From NCBI GenBank assembly GCA_900169235.1, contig FWCC01000124.1, positions 1 to 64,000 of the forward strand: DNA of 64,000 nucleotides, written 5' to 3'. The notes under the pieces were generated by a model. That model saw only the letters and a list, made by a program, of their open reading frames with translations. It did no database searches and had not been told where the DNA came from. This DNA comes from Zarea fungicola. Its lineage: Eukaryota; Ascomycota; Sordariomycetes; Hypocreales; Cordycipitaceae. This document shows, one piece after another, positions 29,148 to 39,639 of this stretch (position 1 is the stretch's first letter; each line of letters opens with the position of its first letter). The position numbers were made by a program, and so were the translations under genes.

Positions 29148-32100
29148 TCAAGGTGTCGCTTTGCTCATGTTAATGAGTCGCTTCAATCCAACCTTGAAAA
29201 GTAGAATGTTAGCTAGTCTCTTTTCAAACGAAATGGGGCAGTAAACGTACCATCCAGTTACCACACTCCTCAGTTCTCTCGCGCTGAATTTCAACCTGCA
29301 GTTTTGCGGCCGTGTCGTAGTCCTTGGATTGGATAGCGTCAGCAAGCGCTGACAACTTGGTGATACTGTAGGGCGACACAAGCTCTTCGTTATTCAAGTG
29401 GTCAAAAAGCAGGTTAAGGCGCTTCTGGGTGTCTTTAACTTGTGGAGCAAAGTTCGCTGGTGCCTTGGATGCTACACGCTGCATATCCTGCGTCAAAATA
29501 TCGACAAGACGTTGAGCGTTGGCGGGGATATGAGATCTGTCACCGGGCGGGTGCTTGCCCTTCGGCGCTGGCGATGCGGCGGCCTTGGGAGGGGGCGGTG
29601 TTGGAGTGGCACCAGGTGGACCAGGCCGGGCCATTGGTGGTGGCCCGGTAGGAGGACCAGAGGCAGGCGGAGGTGCCCCAGCACCGGGACCAGGAGGGGC
29701 ACTGAAGGCCGGGGGTGCATATGGGTTGCCTCCTTGGGGAGCACTAGGCGGCTGCGCAAATTGGCTGTATGGGTTGGCAGGGCTAGCAAAGTTGCCGGCT
29801 GGCGGAGGTGGCATCGATCCTCCCACAGGGGGGCCTGCGTGAGGCTGCTGTGCGGCAGGAGTCGGGGCATATCTGTTTGACGGAGGCCCGCCGGCGGGAG
29901 GTGCATTATATGGAGAAGCTGTTCGTGCAACTAGGCTCGGTACCTGAGGGCTAGCACCTCCAATGGGTGGTGGTGGAGCGTACTGGTTAGCCGTAGACGA
30001 GGGTCGAGGAGGGGCTTGGAATGTCTGAGGAGGTCCAGCCAGAGGCGAAGTAACACGAGGGGGAGCAGAGCCCTTGGGAGGGGGAGGAGGGCTGGCTCTC
30101 GGCGGCGCTCCATACGTAGGGGGGCCGGGTGGTGTCTGGCTAGGCTGCCCACCAAAGGAGCTAGCCGGCGGAGGCATGCTCGGTGTTGAGCGTCTAGGTG
30201 GCGCGGCCTTGGTCACAATAGGGACGTCATTCCAACTGTCCTTAGGTGCACTGTGCATTGTCGAAACAGTTGGCGTGCCGTTGCGAGGCGGTCCAGCCAC
30301 TGGCGGCGGTGCAGGGGATGTATAACCCTGAATTGGCGGTTGGTACAAGCCAGTTGGCTGGTATGGGTTGGCTCCGTAGGACTGTTGGAGCTGCTGTGGC
30401 TGCTGAGGTTGGAACGGCTGAGGTGTCGGAATAGAGCTAATGCTACTATACGGGTTGGGACCAGGAGCTGCGCCAAGCGTCTGAGGCTGGGGAGTAGGAT
30501 AGCCATAAGTTGGCTGAGACTGCGGCAATGCGCTAGTGGCTCTCGTCGCTGTCTTTGCAGCTGGCTTGGCTTGTGATTTCTGTGTAGCTTGCTTGACTCG
30601 ACTGCGGGCAGTCTCTGCCAGAGGGTAGCTACTAGGCAGAAGATCCAGATAACGCTGGGCAGCATCGAGCTGGCCATGGCCGGCTAGTATATCAGCGTAC
30701 TCAGTGTATTTATCATACAAAGCGGTAAGCTTCCAGCCAGTAGTCTCCTTGGTTTCGCTATCGACAAATTTGCTGACTTGACGGAAGACTGTGACCTTCT
30801 CAATGAAGCTTTGTAGTGTTCGGGCATGGACAGAGAAAGTCGAGTCCTGGGATGGTTCCTTTGTGCCAGCTTGCTCGGCTTCTTCCAGTTCTGCAGTCCA
30901 GATGGATACAACCTTCTCAAGCTTGGAGCCTACCAGGTAGCAGAATGAAGCATCTTTGCGTTCGCCACTGTCATTGATGCGGTCACCCAGAGCCTCACAG
31001 AGATCAGAGAATTCCGTTGGGTCTGAAAATGTGCAGATAATGGCCATAGTTTCCTTCCAGCTCTTGAGATCTGCGTTGTATACAACATCCCAGAGATTCT
31101 TCTCAATGACAGATCCAAGGAGTCGGATGTAGCTGGGGTATCCTGTTTTGCGAGCGAGATAAGCAGCTTGAACCTTGTCAACTAACTCTTGGCCACCACA
31201 GTTAGCAATGACAAAGGCGTCAGCAATACGATCTTCCTTCAGGCAGATTTCGGTGGCATTAGCAAAATTGCCAAGCATGAGCGCTTTTGTAATTTGCTTC
31301 TCAATCGCAGTATCGCTGTCGGCGAACAAATGGAATGGGTTGTTGGTTTTAGCGCCCTTAGTCGCGGTAACACCAGACAAAAAGTCCTCATCCTCGCCCT
31401 CCCCCTCAGCGCCATCAAAGAGATTCGACAGCTTCTTCTTGTCAGCGGCAGGTTCTCCAGCCTCCTTCTCAACTTCCTCGACTGCTGTCTCCTCAGCAGC
31501 TTCCTCTTTGAGACCAAGATACTCCACAATCTTGCCTCTTGGGTTGTCACCAATCAAGGTCTGTATAACTTTCCAGTCAGCTTTCTCCTCATCCGTCTTC
31601 GCGTTCTCCATGCGCTCGTCGCATATTGCGGAGAGATCACCAGCAGCAAGAGCGTCCTGGAACCTCTCAGTAGCCGATGAGAAGTCGGTGTCAGCAGAGA
31701 ACTGAGAGATGACGACTTGCGAAGACCTTTCCTGTCCCGAAGTAGGCTTGAAGATGACGATTTTGCCACCAAATCCAAATGAGGCGCCAACAGGTCGCTC
31801 AAACCATTTAGGTGCTTTGCTCAGAGACCATGAGGCACCCTGCGGCTGTGTTTGGGCAGCGCTGAAGAAATCTGCGCCGTCCAGGCTATTGTCAACAGCC
31901 GTCTTCGAGGTATCGGGGTTTGTGTTTTGCAATGTCTGGATGGTAATCTTGCCATCGAAGCTGGCGGTCGCCGACAGGTTGGGATTATGGGGGTGGAAGC
32001 GTGTCTGGAAGGTCCAGTTGGTTACTTCTGGGAGCTCGCCGTAACGCTCACCGGTAAGAGGATTCCAGACCATCGTTTTATTGTCCTTTCCGGAAGAAAG

Positions 32101-32973
32101 TAGAAGGCTGCTGTCTTGGGGGCACCAAGAAAGTGAGAGAATGCCTTGCTCGTGGCCCTCCAACGTCCTTTCGGGAGCATTGGAGTTGCGAAGATCCCAC
32201 AGGAGGATAACAGGCGTGTTGTCATCTGGCGTAGCTGTCAGGAGCTTGGTCGAATTGTTCGGGTCCCAGGCAAGAGCGCTGACAGGTTTGCGGCTGTTGT
32301 TCAAAGTGAGAGATGCCTTCTTAGTCTTGAGGTCCCACACTGTCACAAAGCCACCTGCTCCGCCAGTAGCCAGAATGTGGGAAACTTTGCGATTCCATGC
32401 GAGGCACTCGATGTCATCTGAGCGCGCGGCAGCATTGCCGAGGCGAAAGGGGTTGGCTACATCATTGATGTCATATATGTAGACCTCACCCTTTGCGCCG
32501 GCAGTGGCAAGAATTTGTGGCTTTAAAGGATTGAATTGAAGTGTCTTAATTGCGCCGGTGTGCTTCGTCGTCTGTGACATCAACGCGCCATTGCCTTCAG
32601 CACTCAGCTTGGCGGCGTCCCAGAGGTCGAGGGAGCCGTTCTCCATAGCTCCAGCAATGATACCTTGAGGGTGATCAGCATCTGGGGGGCTCCAGGCAAT
32701 GTCGTAGAACCTGTTTCGTCCAATTTAGAGAGTTTCGCAGCTGAAAAACGGTTAATCAACATACCTGGCGTCGGTGGCGATACTCGCGATAGGCTGCAGC
32801 TCAAGTCCCTGTTCCTGGTCGTCGAGCGACAAGTCCCAGAGCTCAAGCTTGCTTTCATTGGAGAAATCGTCATCAACAGCGCCCGCCCGGGTACCAGTGA
32901 CAACCAGAGGATTTCCGGCACCAGGCGACCAGGCAAACGCGGCCGTTCGGGGGATATCTCGTAGGCGAACCAT
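29148..32973 (-). CDS. SEC31: COPII coat outer-cage protein SEC31
   Basis: SEC31 forms, with SEC13, the outer cage of COPII vesicles leaving the ER and stimulates SAR1 GTP hydrolysis through its disordered region. Three exons (32973-32765, 32710-29251, 29192-29148) give 1237 residues, within the family range. The N-terminal part (about residues 1-350) is a seven-bladed WD40 propeller with blades ending in LWDL, VTVWDL, LLWDL and MVWNP. It continues into the blade that pairs with SEC13 and an alpha-solenoid (about 480-770, with [15 protein letters not shown]). A long Pro/Gly/Gln-rich region (about 770-1110) precedes the C-terminal helical domain. The last exon encodes only [14 protein letters not shown], the conserved end of fungal SEC31. 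If the penultimate exon is read through its donor GTACGT, a false tail and a premature stop result. The promoter is shared with the RRM gene on the + strand. Confidence 0.97.
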
Positions 32974-33427
32974 GATGGCGATGGCGGGGGTATAAGGGAT
33001 CGGGGCGGGACCGAGGAGTTCGATGTGGCAGGGAACGGCACAAAAGAGCAATTAAATGCCAAGAATTGGCATCGGCTACTAAGAGCAATGCACTTCTTAG
33101 CTTCTGCCAGCAGAAGGCATGAAATTGTTCAAAAAGAAGTCGTTGTAACTGGATATAGTCAAAATCCGAGCAAGTATGATGCCAGATTGCAGGCAGCTCA
33201 AGCTTCCCCTTGTCGAGACGTGTTCCTGGCCAGCAGTCGGGGCGGTGGAGGTGGAGGTGGGGCATCAGTCGCCTTTCACGTGACGTTATTTTCTTGGTGA
33301 GGAAGTTGGTTATCGGAACCATGCCATTGACTTAGATGAATGAAAAATCAGTGCTGAACTCTGAAAGTCGACATTATATCATTGGAATTTTCTATTAGTC
33401 ATTTTCACTGTCAAAAAGGGTTCTGCA
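32974..33427. promoter_or_regulatory. Divergent promoter, SEC31 / RRM protein
   Basis: 454 bases separate the two start codons, with no coding sequence between. A GGTGGAGGTGGAGGTGGG run lies near 33243-33260. Both promoters must lie within it. Confidence 0.7.
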
Positions 33428-33920
33428 ATGGCGGATGCAGCACGTTGGAAGGCGACTGTGTATGTCGGCGGTCTGGCACCGCAAGTGACGAATTCGAACG
33501 TGGTTGATGCCTTCATACCATTTGGGGAAATCGCAGAAGTAAAGCTTCCAAAGCCTGACCGTTCCGACTATGGCGAAACTCACAAGGGATTTGCATATGT
33601 TGAATTTGAAGACAGTGCAGACGCCAAGGAAGCTATTGACAATATGGATCAAGCTGAATTTTTTGGCCGAATTCTCAAGGTGTCACAAGCTAAAGCTCCA
33701 AAAAGTGCGCAAGAGGGGCTTGGGAGTAAAACCGCTGTCTGGGACCAGGTACGAATTGTATTTGAACCTGTTTGGGCGAGAGGCAAAGCTAACCGAACAC
33801 TAGGAGGGCTGGCTGGCAGAGAATGCGGGAGACCAAGCAGATCTTCAAGAAGCACCAGCTGGCCCAGATCCCATGCAGGGTTTGGAGGAACTGGATGTTG
33901 CTGGGCCTAAGCAGCAATAA
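33428..33920 (+). CDS. Small single-RRM RNA-binding protein, CYP33/PPIE RRM-like
   Basis: Two exons (33428-33748 and 33804-33920) give 145 residues. The 55-nt intron has donor GTACGA and acceptor CACTAG. One RNA-recognition motif fills residues 10-90: RNP2 is VYVGGL (11-16) and RNP1 is KGFAYVEF (53-60). The segments ATVYVGGLAPQV, FIPFGEI, LPKPD and EAIDNMDQ closely resemble the RRM of the spliceosomal cyclophilin CYP33/PPIE. The cyclophilin domain is absent, and the C-terminal 50 residues are short, acidic and disordered. It is therefore probably a stand-alone nuclear RNA-binding or spliceosome-linked protein. Whether it is the true PPIE ortholog that lost, or never had, the isomerase domain is inference. 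Reading through the donor gives a false longer tail that ends at 33910. Confidence 0.9.
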
Positions 33921-34164
33921 AAAAGGGCTCCCCGATGTATGAGCTGCTGAACAAGCACAGCTTCTCTTACTTCTGCATAGCGCTGGCGTTGGGTATCTAT
34001 ATCGAAATCAAATACATTTTCTTCACTTCAACAAGGTACTTCTGAATGACGATGAAATGGCCCGGCCTTTATTCTGTGCCAGACTAGTTTTCTAGACATA
34101 TACAGCTACCCTTTCCCGTACAAGCACAAAGAGAATTATGGCGTCGCGCCTCTATTCAATCCAA

Positions 34165-34621
34165 TTAATGGTGGTCAGCGCGACCGGCGGGACCTTGACG
34201 GGCCAGACGTAGGTTCTTGTCAACGTAGAATTTGCGAACGCAGGAGTAACCAGCAGCACCAACAGCAAATCCAACGACGACAGCTGGTATTTTGTTAGAT
34301 ATTGACTCGTTTTGTCGCGCTTGCCTTAGGAAACGTACCAAGGGGCCACAACTCAGGAGGGATCTGCTTGAGCTTGCGAAGACGCTGGGAGATGGTGTGG
34401 CCTGTTGGGGGTTAGTAATCGTCGACTCAAGAGTGCCAAAGCTGGTTCGAGTCGTTGACGTGCAGCAATGGCGGGATTCGTCACATACCGGCCTGATCCT
34501 CCTTCTGTACGACCGAGGTATTAGCTCTATCCAATCAGCGGCGTCATATTTCACTCACGGGTACCGGTCGCATCAGACGAGGAGTCTGGCGGAACATTCT
34601 CAAGGCAGTGGTGGTGCGCAT
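34165..34621 (-). CDS. B12D/NDUFA4-like small mitochondrial membrane protein
   Basis: Four exons (34621-34559, 34504-34489, 34401-34339, 34283-34165) give 86 residues. Each intron (54, 87 and 55 nt) has proper ends, and all junctions keep frame. The N-terminus MRTTTALRMFRQTPRLMRPV is basic and amphipathic, as expected of a mitochondrial import signal. A QIPPELWPL motif and a single membrane span (AVVVGFAVGAAGYSCV) followed by RKFYVDKNLRL match the B12D family, to which NDUFA4 (MLRQ) belongs. In mammals NDUFA4 is a subunit of cytochrome c oxidase, though it was first assigned to complex I. In fungi the protein is less well characterised. The second exon is only 16 nt. The gene shares a 329-bp divergent promoter with COX12, which fits a role in the respiratory chain. 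Confidence 0.85.
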
Positions 34622-34950
34622 TTTGAAGAGTGGGGAGTTGAGAAGTTGCGGGAAAGCCGGTAGAAGTCAATTGGCAACGGTTGTTCGGAAGGAATCGATG
34701 TTTTGGAGTTCGTCAAGAAGCGCTGCAATCTGGTAGCTTGACCCACTAAGCTGGCCTAAGAGTGTAGTGGATGCCTTATGGTGTGGGCTGATTTTGGTTA
34801 CTAAGCCTGAGGCAGCGACTCTGCTCTGCATTGGGAATCATCTGATTCGTGGTGCCAACCTCTGCGCAACAAACCTCCCGTTACGCCCCAAGCTTTCACG
34901 AGCCTCATTGACTCCCTAACCCGATTTCCGATCTCTTAAATCAATTCACA
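34622..34950. promoter_or_regulatory. Divergent promoter, B12D-like gene / COX12
   Basis: 329 bases lie between start codons. Two ATTGG (CCAAT on the other strand) pentamers occur at 34670-34674 and 34830-34834. The CCAAT-binding HAP complex controls respiratory genes in many fungi, so these are candidate sites; a pentamer match alone is weak evidence. Confidence 0.6.
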
Positions 34951-35503
34951 ATGGCCGAAGAAGATGGACAGGAGCTTGTGACCAAGCCCTTCAAGTTCGT
35001 TACTGGTGAGTCGGATAATACCGCGAAGAAAAATGTCGGAATGGAACCCGAGGCTAACTCTGTTGACAGCCGGTACGCTCTCCCCAAGGCGACAAAACGC
35101 GATCGCGCGATCGCATTCGATTCAATTGCAGACAATCGGTGTCATAAATTCTAACTGTCCGGTTTTTCTCCAGGTGCCGATGCCCGTTTCCCGAACATGA
35201 ACCAGACCAAGCACTGCTGGCAAAACTACGTCGACTACCACAAGTGTATCACTGCCAAGGGCGAGGACTTTGCTCCCTGCCGTCAGGTACAAATCAATCA
35301 ACGCACCAATATGTCAGCAGATGGATTCGATTCTAATAAGGTTTTTTTTAGTTCTGGCTCGCTTACCGATCTCTATGCCCGTCGGGCTGGTACCAGCGTT
35401 GGGATGAGCAGCGCGGTACGTGCACCTTTCCGAATGCTTCCATATTTAAATACTAACATAGTTATCAGAGGCTGGCAACTTCCCCGTTAAGCTCGATGCT
35501 TAA
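34951..35503 (+). CDS. COX12: Cytochrome c oxidase subunit 6B (COX12), twin-CX9C type
   Basis: COX6B/COX12 sits on the intermembrane-space side of complex IV. Exons are 34951-35005, 35174-35286, 35352-35415 and 35469-35503, plus a likely 3-nt exon at 35070-35072 described separately. The product is 89 residues with it or 88 without; both keep frame. The family core is clear: [20 protein letters not shown], then the first pair C-X9-C ([11 protein letters not shown]), KGEDFAPC and the second pair C-X10-C ([12 protein letters not shown]), then WDEQREAGNFP. Such proteins fold through the MIA40 import pathway and lack a cleaved presequence, as seen here. Introns 3 and 4 are 65 and 53 nt. The gene diverges from the B12D-like gene and converges on SDE2, 295 bases away. 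Confidence 0.95.
35070..35072 (+). other. COX12: Candidate 3-nt microexon (CCG) of COX12
   Basis: Between the first and second long exons the gap is 168 nt and holds two full intron signal sets. The first runs from GTGAGT (35006) through branch GGCTAACTC to TTGACAG (ends 35069). The second runs from GTACGC (35073) through branch TTCTAACTG to TTCTCCAG (ends 35173). Including CCG changes the product from VTG-ADARF to VTAG-ADARF and keeps frame. Skipping it as one long intron also keeps frame. Confidence 0.6.
35099..35114. repeat. Perfect 16-bp palindrome in a COX12 intron
   Basis: GCGATCGCGCGATCGC reads the same on both strands and consists of two GCGATCGC octamers. It lies inside the second candidate intron, 26 bases after its donor, and could fold the intron RNA. 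Confidence 0.9.
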
Positions 35504-35798
35504 ATAAAATTGGCCTGGTGTGTTGTGACTTTTGGGCGAGGAGTGGGATAGATGGAAGTAAATCGCAGCACGTGCTGCTTGTGTACAATGCGACGTCAAT
35601 CGACAATGCAATAAGCTATGGTGTATACCATTTGAATAAATTATTTTCAAGAAAAAAATCACTATTCCGCTAATGTATCTTCCTAAACGCAGTTTCAAAC
35701 GCCAATAAGTATCGGTTTCGTAGTGTCCCTCAGAGATAACATCGGCTCATGAGGAACAAACTCTTGTTCGCTGCATGCATTATGTGCTGTTTCCATAT

Positions 35799-36656
35799 TC
35801 AATTCTGAGCCTTGATATCTTCCGCCTCCTCATCTGAACTCATAAATTCGTCATCCTCATCAAATCCGAAAAATGCACGCGCCTTGCCCTTTCCTTTGTC
35901 ATTCATGGTAGACTGGCTTGGAGGCGGGGATTCCCTGGAGCTTGCAGAAGACTTCCCATCATTATCCGAAAATGTGTCGTCTTGCACCGCTGAACTGGAG
36001 CCATGGGAGCTGCTTAAGAGGTTGTCGGTATAGTTGCCAGTCTTTATGGCGGCTAAAACAGCGTCTCGAGTTCGCTCGCTGCTTTCTTCCTTATCTTCAC
36101 TCCACTGTCCATCAATCATGCTTTTGCCTCCATTCTTGATTTCTGCTTCCTTTGCTTCTGTTTGTTGAACAATTTCTTCCCAACGAGCGCGACGCTTCTC
36201 CTTCTCCTGCTTATCCATGTCGGGTTTAATCGCAAGATATTCAGCCAAGGCTTTGGCTTCGTTGACAGTCCGTAGCCTTCTGCCGTCAAGATTGCGGCTT
36301 GATCCATTGTCATCTTGTGTTTTCTTCTTTGGGGATGACATGCGACCACCAGCTGCTCGCAGCTGAGATCCGAAGCCACCTTTGCCACCGCAAAGGGGAA
36401 TGCCGAGACGGAGAGAGAGAAAGTCGTCATTTTCGGTACAAACATACGACGAGAGTGTGTTTTCTGATTCAGCGGGCAGCTGCTTATTTGAAAGCGTGGT
36501 GAGGATAAGTCTTGACGTTGTCCCAGGCAAGCGCTCGTTCAGCTGGTGGCGGAAAGCTGTTACTGTTGTTGACTGATGTGCAGGTAGGACGAGAGTGGGT
36601 GGGAGCCCCAGACCATTAAAGGTCGAAACCAGAACGTTGAGGTATTTTTCTGACAT
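35799..36656 (-). CDS. SDE2: SDE2 ubiquitin-fold splicing factor precursor
   Basis: SDE2 is made as a ubiquitin-like precursor. In fission yeast, deubiquitinating enzymes cut it after GG in the GG-KGG signature, and the C-terminal part, starting with Lys, joins the spliceosome to support splicing of selected introns. It also affects telomeric silencing and genome stability. The start is the Met at 36656 ([10 protein letters not shown]), giving 285 residues without introns. The open frame extends upstream to 36803, but those residues do not fit the ubiquitin fold. Residues 1-90 form the ubiquitin-like domain. [17 protein letters not shown] starts at residue 90 with the processing site intact. 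A basic KKK segment, a helical [13 protein letters not shown] region and a Ser/Asp/Glu-rich acidic tail follow. The gene shares a 327-bp divergent promoter with ribosomal protein S10. Confidence 0.93.
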   Translation of the reverse strand: MSEKYLNVLVSTFNGLGLPPTLVLPAHQSTTVTAFRHQLNERLPGTTSRLILTTLSNKQLPAESENTLSSYVCTENDDFLSLRLGIPLCGGKGGFGSQLRAAGGRMSSPKKKTQDDNGSSRNLDGRRLRTVNEAKALAEYLAIKPDMDKQEKEKRRARWEEIVQQTEAKEAEIKNGGKSMIDGQWSEDKEESSERTRDAVLAAIKTGNYTDNLLSSSHGSSSAVQDDTFSDNDGKSSASSRESPPPSQSTMNDKGKGKARAFFGFDEDDEFMSSDEEAEDIKAQN

Positions 36657-36983
36657 CTTGGTTGAAGATTTGTGAAAGCGATGTGGTTTAGTGGATGGCT
36701 GATGCATTGCGCTTCCTGCTTTCGCAGAAGGAGGTCTTTCTGTGACGAGGTGGGTCAAAGGAGCGAACAAGTGCAGTTCGCGATGGGCTGCGCCACAATC
36801 CACTTGTTATCTTATCGTCACATGAGTATCAGCCACACGCACAAACTGAGCCACCCCACCTTCGCTAGGTGAGTCTCAGTGTAGGTAGGGCTTGCGCCCA
36901 CAAAAGTAACATTTTGAGGTCTTCACGCTCGTCCGGAAAAATCGTACTCTTACCATCGACCGAAGCCAACACAAACCGCCACG
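36657..36983. promoter_or_regulatory. Divergent promoter, SDE2 / RPS10
   Basis: 327 bases lie between start codons. A GTAGGTAGGGC patch lies about 95 bases before the RPS10 start. No motif is strong enough for me to name a regulator. Confidence 0.6.
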
Positions 36984-37617
36984 ATGCTCATTCCCAAGGC
37001 CGACCGCAAGAAGATCCACGAGGTATTTCGACACTCAATCGAATAATACGGAGAGAAGCAAATATGCTGATGTGATTATTTTTTGAATACAGTACCTCTT
37101 CCGTGAGGGCGTGCTCGTCGCCGCCAAGGATTTCAACCTGCCCAAGCACCCCGATATCGACACCAAGAACCTGTTCGTCATCAAGGCTTGCCAGTCCCTC
37201 ACCTCCCGTGGCTATGTCAAGACCCAGTTCTCGTGGCAGTACTACTACTACACCCTGACCCCCGAGGGTCTCGACTACCTTCGCGAATGGCTTCACCTCC
37301 CCGCTGAGATTGTCCCTGCCACCCACATCAAGCAGCAGCGCTCCCACGCTCCTCCCCGCGGCATGCTCGGTGAGGGCGAGCGCGAGCGCCGACCCTTCGG
37401 CCGCCGACCTGGTGGCGACCGTGGTGACCGCGAGGGCGGATACCGCAGACGTGAGGCTGGTGAGGGCAAGGAGGGCGGTGCCCCTGGTGGCTTCAACCCT
37501 GAATTGTGAGACAACTCGCGCGGACATTTCAATGTGACGAGTTTGGGCGAATTACTGACTTTCTTCTTTAGCCGGGGTGGATTCGGCCGTGGTCGCGGTG
37601 CGGCTCCCCCCTCGTAA
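36984..37617 (+). CDS. RPS10: 40S ribosomal protein S10 (eS10)
   Basis: This is a structural component of the small cytosolic ribosomal subunit, in the head near the beak. Three exons (36984-37022, 37093-37505, 37572-37617) give 165 residues. The first encodes [13 protein letters not shown], the typical S10 start with an intron right after it. The plectin/S10 domain follows ([14 protein letters not shown], then [39 protein letters not shown]). The tail is Arg/Gly-rich ([18 protein letters not shown], ending [11 protein letters not shown]). The last intron splits a Phe codon; reading through its donor GTGAGA would end the protein at 37509, without the RGG tail. Strong C-ending codon bias matches high expression. 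Confidence 0.97.
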
Positions 37618-39639
37618 ACGAACCATTCATGATATTGGGTTATCAGTTTTGCGATGCATGACGAACAGAACGGACATGTATTCTAAGATTGGCGAACAAA
37701 TCTCACTCAGAGTCGCCTCGTGAGACGGGTCAGTGGGAAGAAATGGTGGAGTTTTGGAGGCTTAGAACCTCGGAATGATTTGCATCAGGGTCAAAAAAAA
37801 TTTACTACCATTCAAAAAAAGGCGTCGTGAATGATCAACAGTTTTGTGAAAGTCATTTACAGCTCCAGAAATTCCCATGTGAATGTCCTGGTTACTTATG
37901 TAGGGCGAAGCGAAGCGAATCGAAAGAGCGACGAGGACCAAAACGAGCAACTCGACATTGCAGAAATACGTTAACCAACCGTCTCCGAGCGTCCAAAGAC
38001 TAGCAGTTGGATATGCCCTAGCCCATGTTGGCAACACGGAATTGTAATGCACCTTGCATAATTGCAGTATTGGCCGCCAAAATTCTAGCACTTCGCTTCC
38101 ACGGTTTGACAATTTGATCAGTACAAAACTGGAACTCTGTAAGTCCAAGGGCCAACCACATGGATTTCTGCTGTACTGCGACTCTGAATTACGTCGGAAA
38201 TGAAGCCACACATCAGGGTGTCAAATGCTATCTATGGTACTACTCTCTAGGTGTCCATACAGTGGTACATTGCAACAAGGCGCCAAACCTTGACAGCCGG
38301 CACCTGACGCATCTCCAGTTGCAAAATAGAAGCTCGACCGTATCTTGGCACACAGTATAGGGTGCTGTATGAAAGATAATGGTCTGCGGTACTTATTCCC
38401 TCTTTAGGTTGGTGAGTAGGAATAGTAAAATCGACATGGTGTTAAACCCAAACCTCAAATGAGATTAACGGCTGTTAAAGACAACAAATGACATAGTGTC
38501 GAAACGATTGAATTTTCCATCGTGAACTATCACTGTTTGAAATACCATCTACAGTCATACCACTCCTGGCTAGAGTGACACTGTTTCAAGATTTTGAAGT
38601 CTGCTGGCATTAAGCTGGTGCCTCGGCCTGGCTGACGCAGAAGAGCTTTATCTTGTATCCTATATAATTTATTGTAAACAGACCGTGTAATGTTATTTTT
38701 GTTCGGAACGGCCTACGTTTAAACATCTTAGTACAGGGCATTTTCGCACATACATTTGCGCAACTTGGTTAGTGGAACCTCAATCAGTCTTGGCCGCACC
38801 GCTCGGCCATATAAGTGACATGCAAGTAGCATGGGAATCTCATAGTCGCGCTCTAGGGAAGCGTTTCTTGAAGGTTAGATGTTCGTCTGGTTTGGCCGTT
38901 TTTTCGTTTTCGTCTTAGTCTATGCTCTTCTCTTGGTACGAATTGCAAGGTAGTTCTGCTTCTGACCATACATATCATAGCCACAAGAACTGCTGCCAGC
39001 TATTACATTTCCAGTCCAAGCCAATGAGAACAAAGACAGAAAGATGAGCATCAAATGACCACTAATTATGCTGCAGGGTTAGTGCTCTCTGCTATACGAG
39101 CTCTGCCCCGGCTACGGGGTTCTCTCCAGGGTAGAAGGCCCCATCCTAAAAACTGATCTCGTGCCTCCTAGCCTTGCTCGTTACACTCATTCATTACCTA
39201 GTCTTTCATGCAGGACGCGGCTGATCGCATCAACTCAGCCCTCGATACTAAATCGTTGGGGTTGGTCTCACTAGAATTCCAGCACAAACAAAGACCTTGT
39301 TCCAGCGCCGGGCCGCAGTAATGTTGCCGTGGTGGAGCAGGCCTACAGTTTGAGATGTCACACGTTGACAAATATCACCCTGCACACTGAGACAGCCGAT
39401 GTTCCTCCACAACCCGTTTACTTCAACATTAATTCGCCCCAGTTACGGTGCCATCATAACCTGAAATGTAACTCATGACACAACCCCCTTAAAAAACTAA
39501 AAACTAGCTGCTGTTTCCAAATTATCGATACAAGACTTCACCTTACGAGTTAATGAAGACAACTGCTCGCCCTCCGGCTGCCGCTCTATCCCTGCACGGC
39601 GAGCAGGAGCTGCTCTAGTGCCTACACACAACTCACACG
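37618..39639. other. Spacer, 2.0 kb
   Basis: It contains the 3' region of RPS10 and the promoter of the HECT ligase gene. The sequence is A/T-rich with no open frame above 150 codons and no recognisable domain. Confidence 0.6.
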
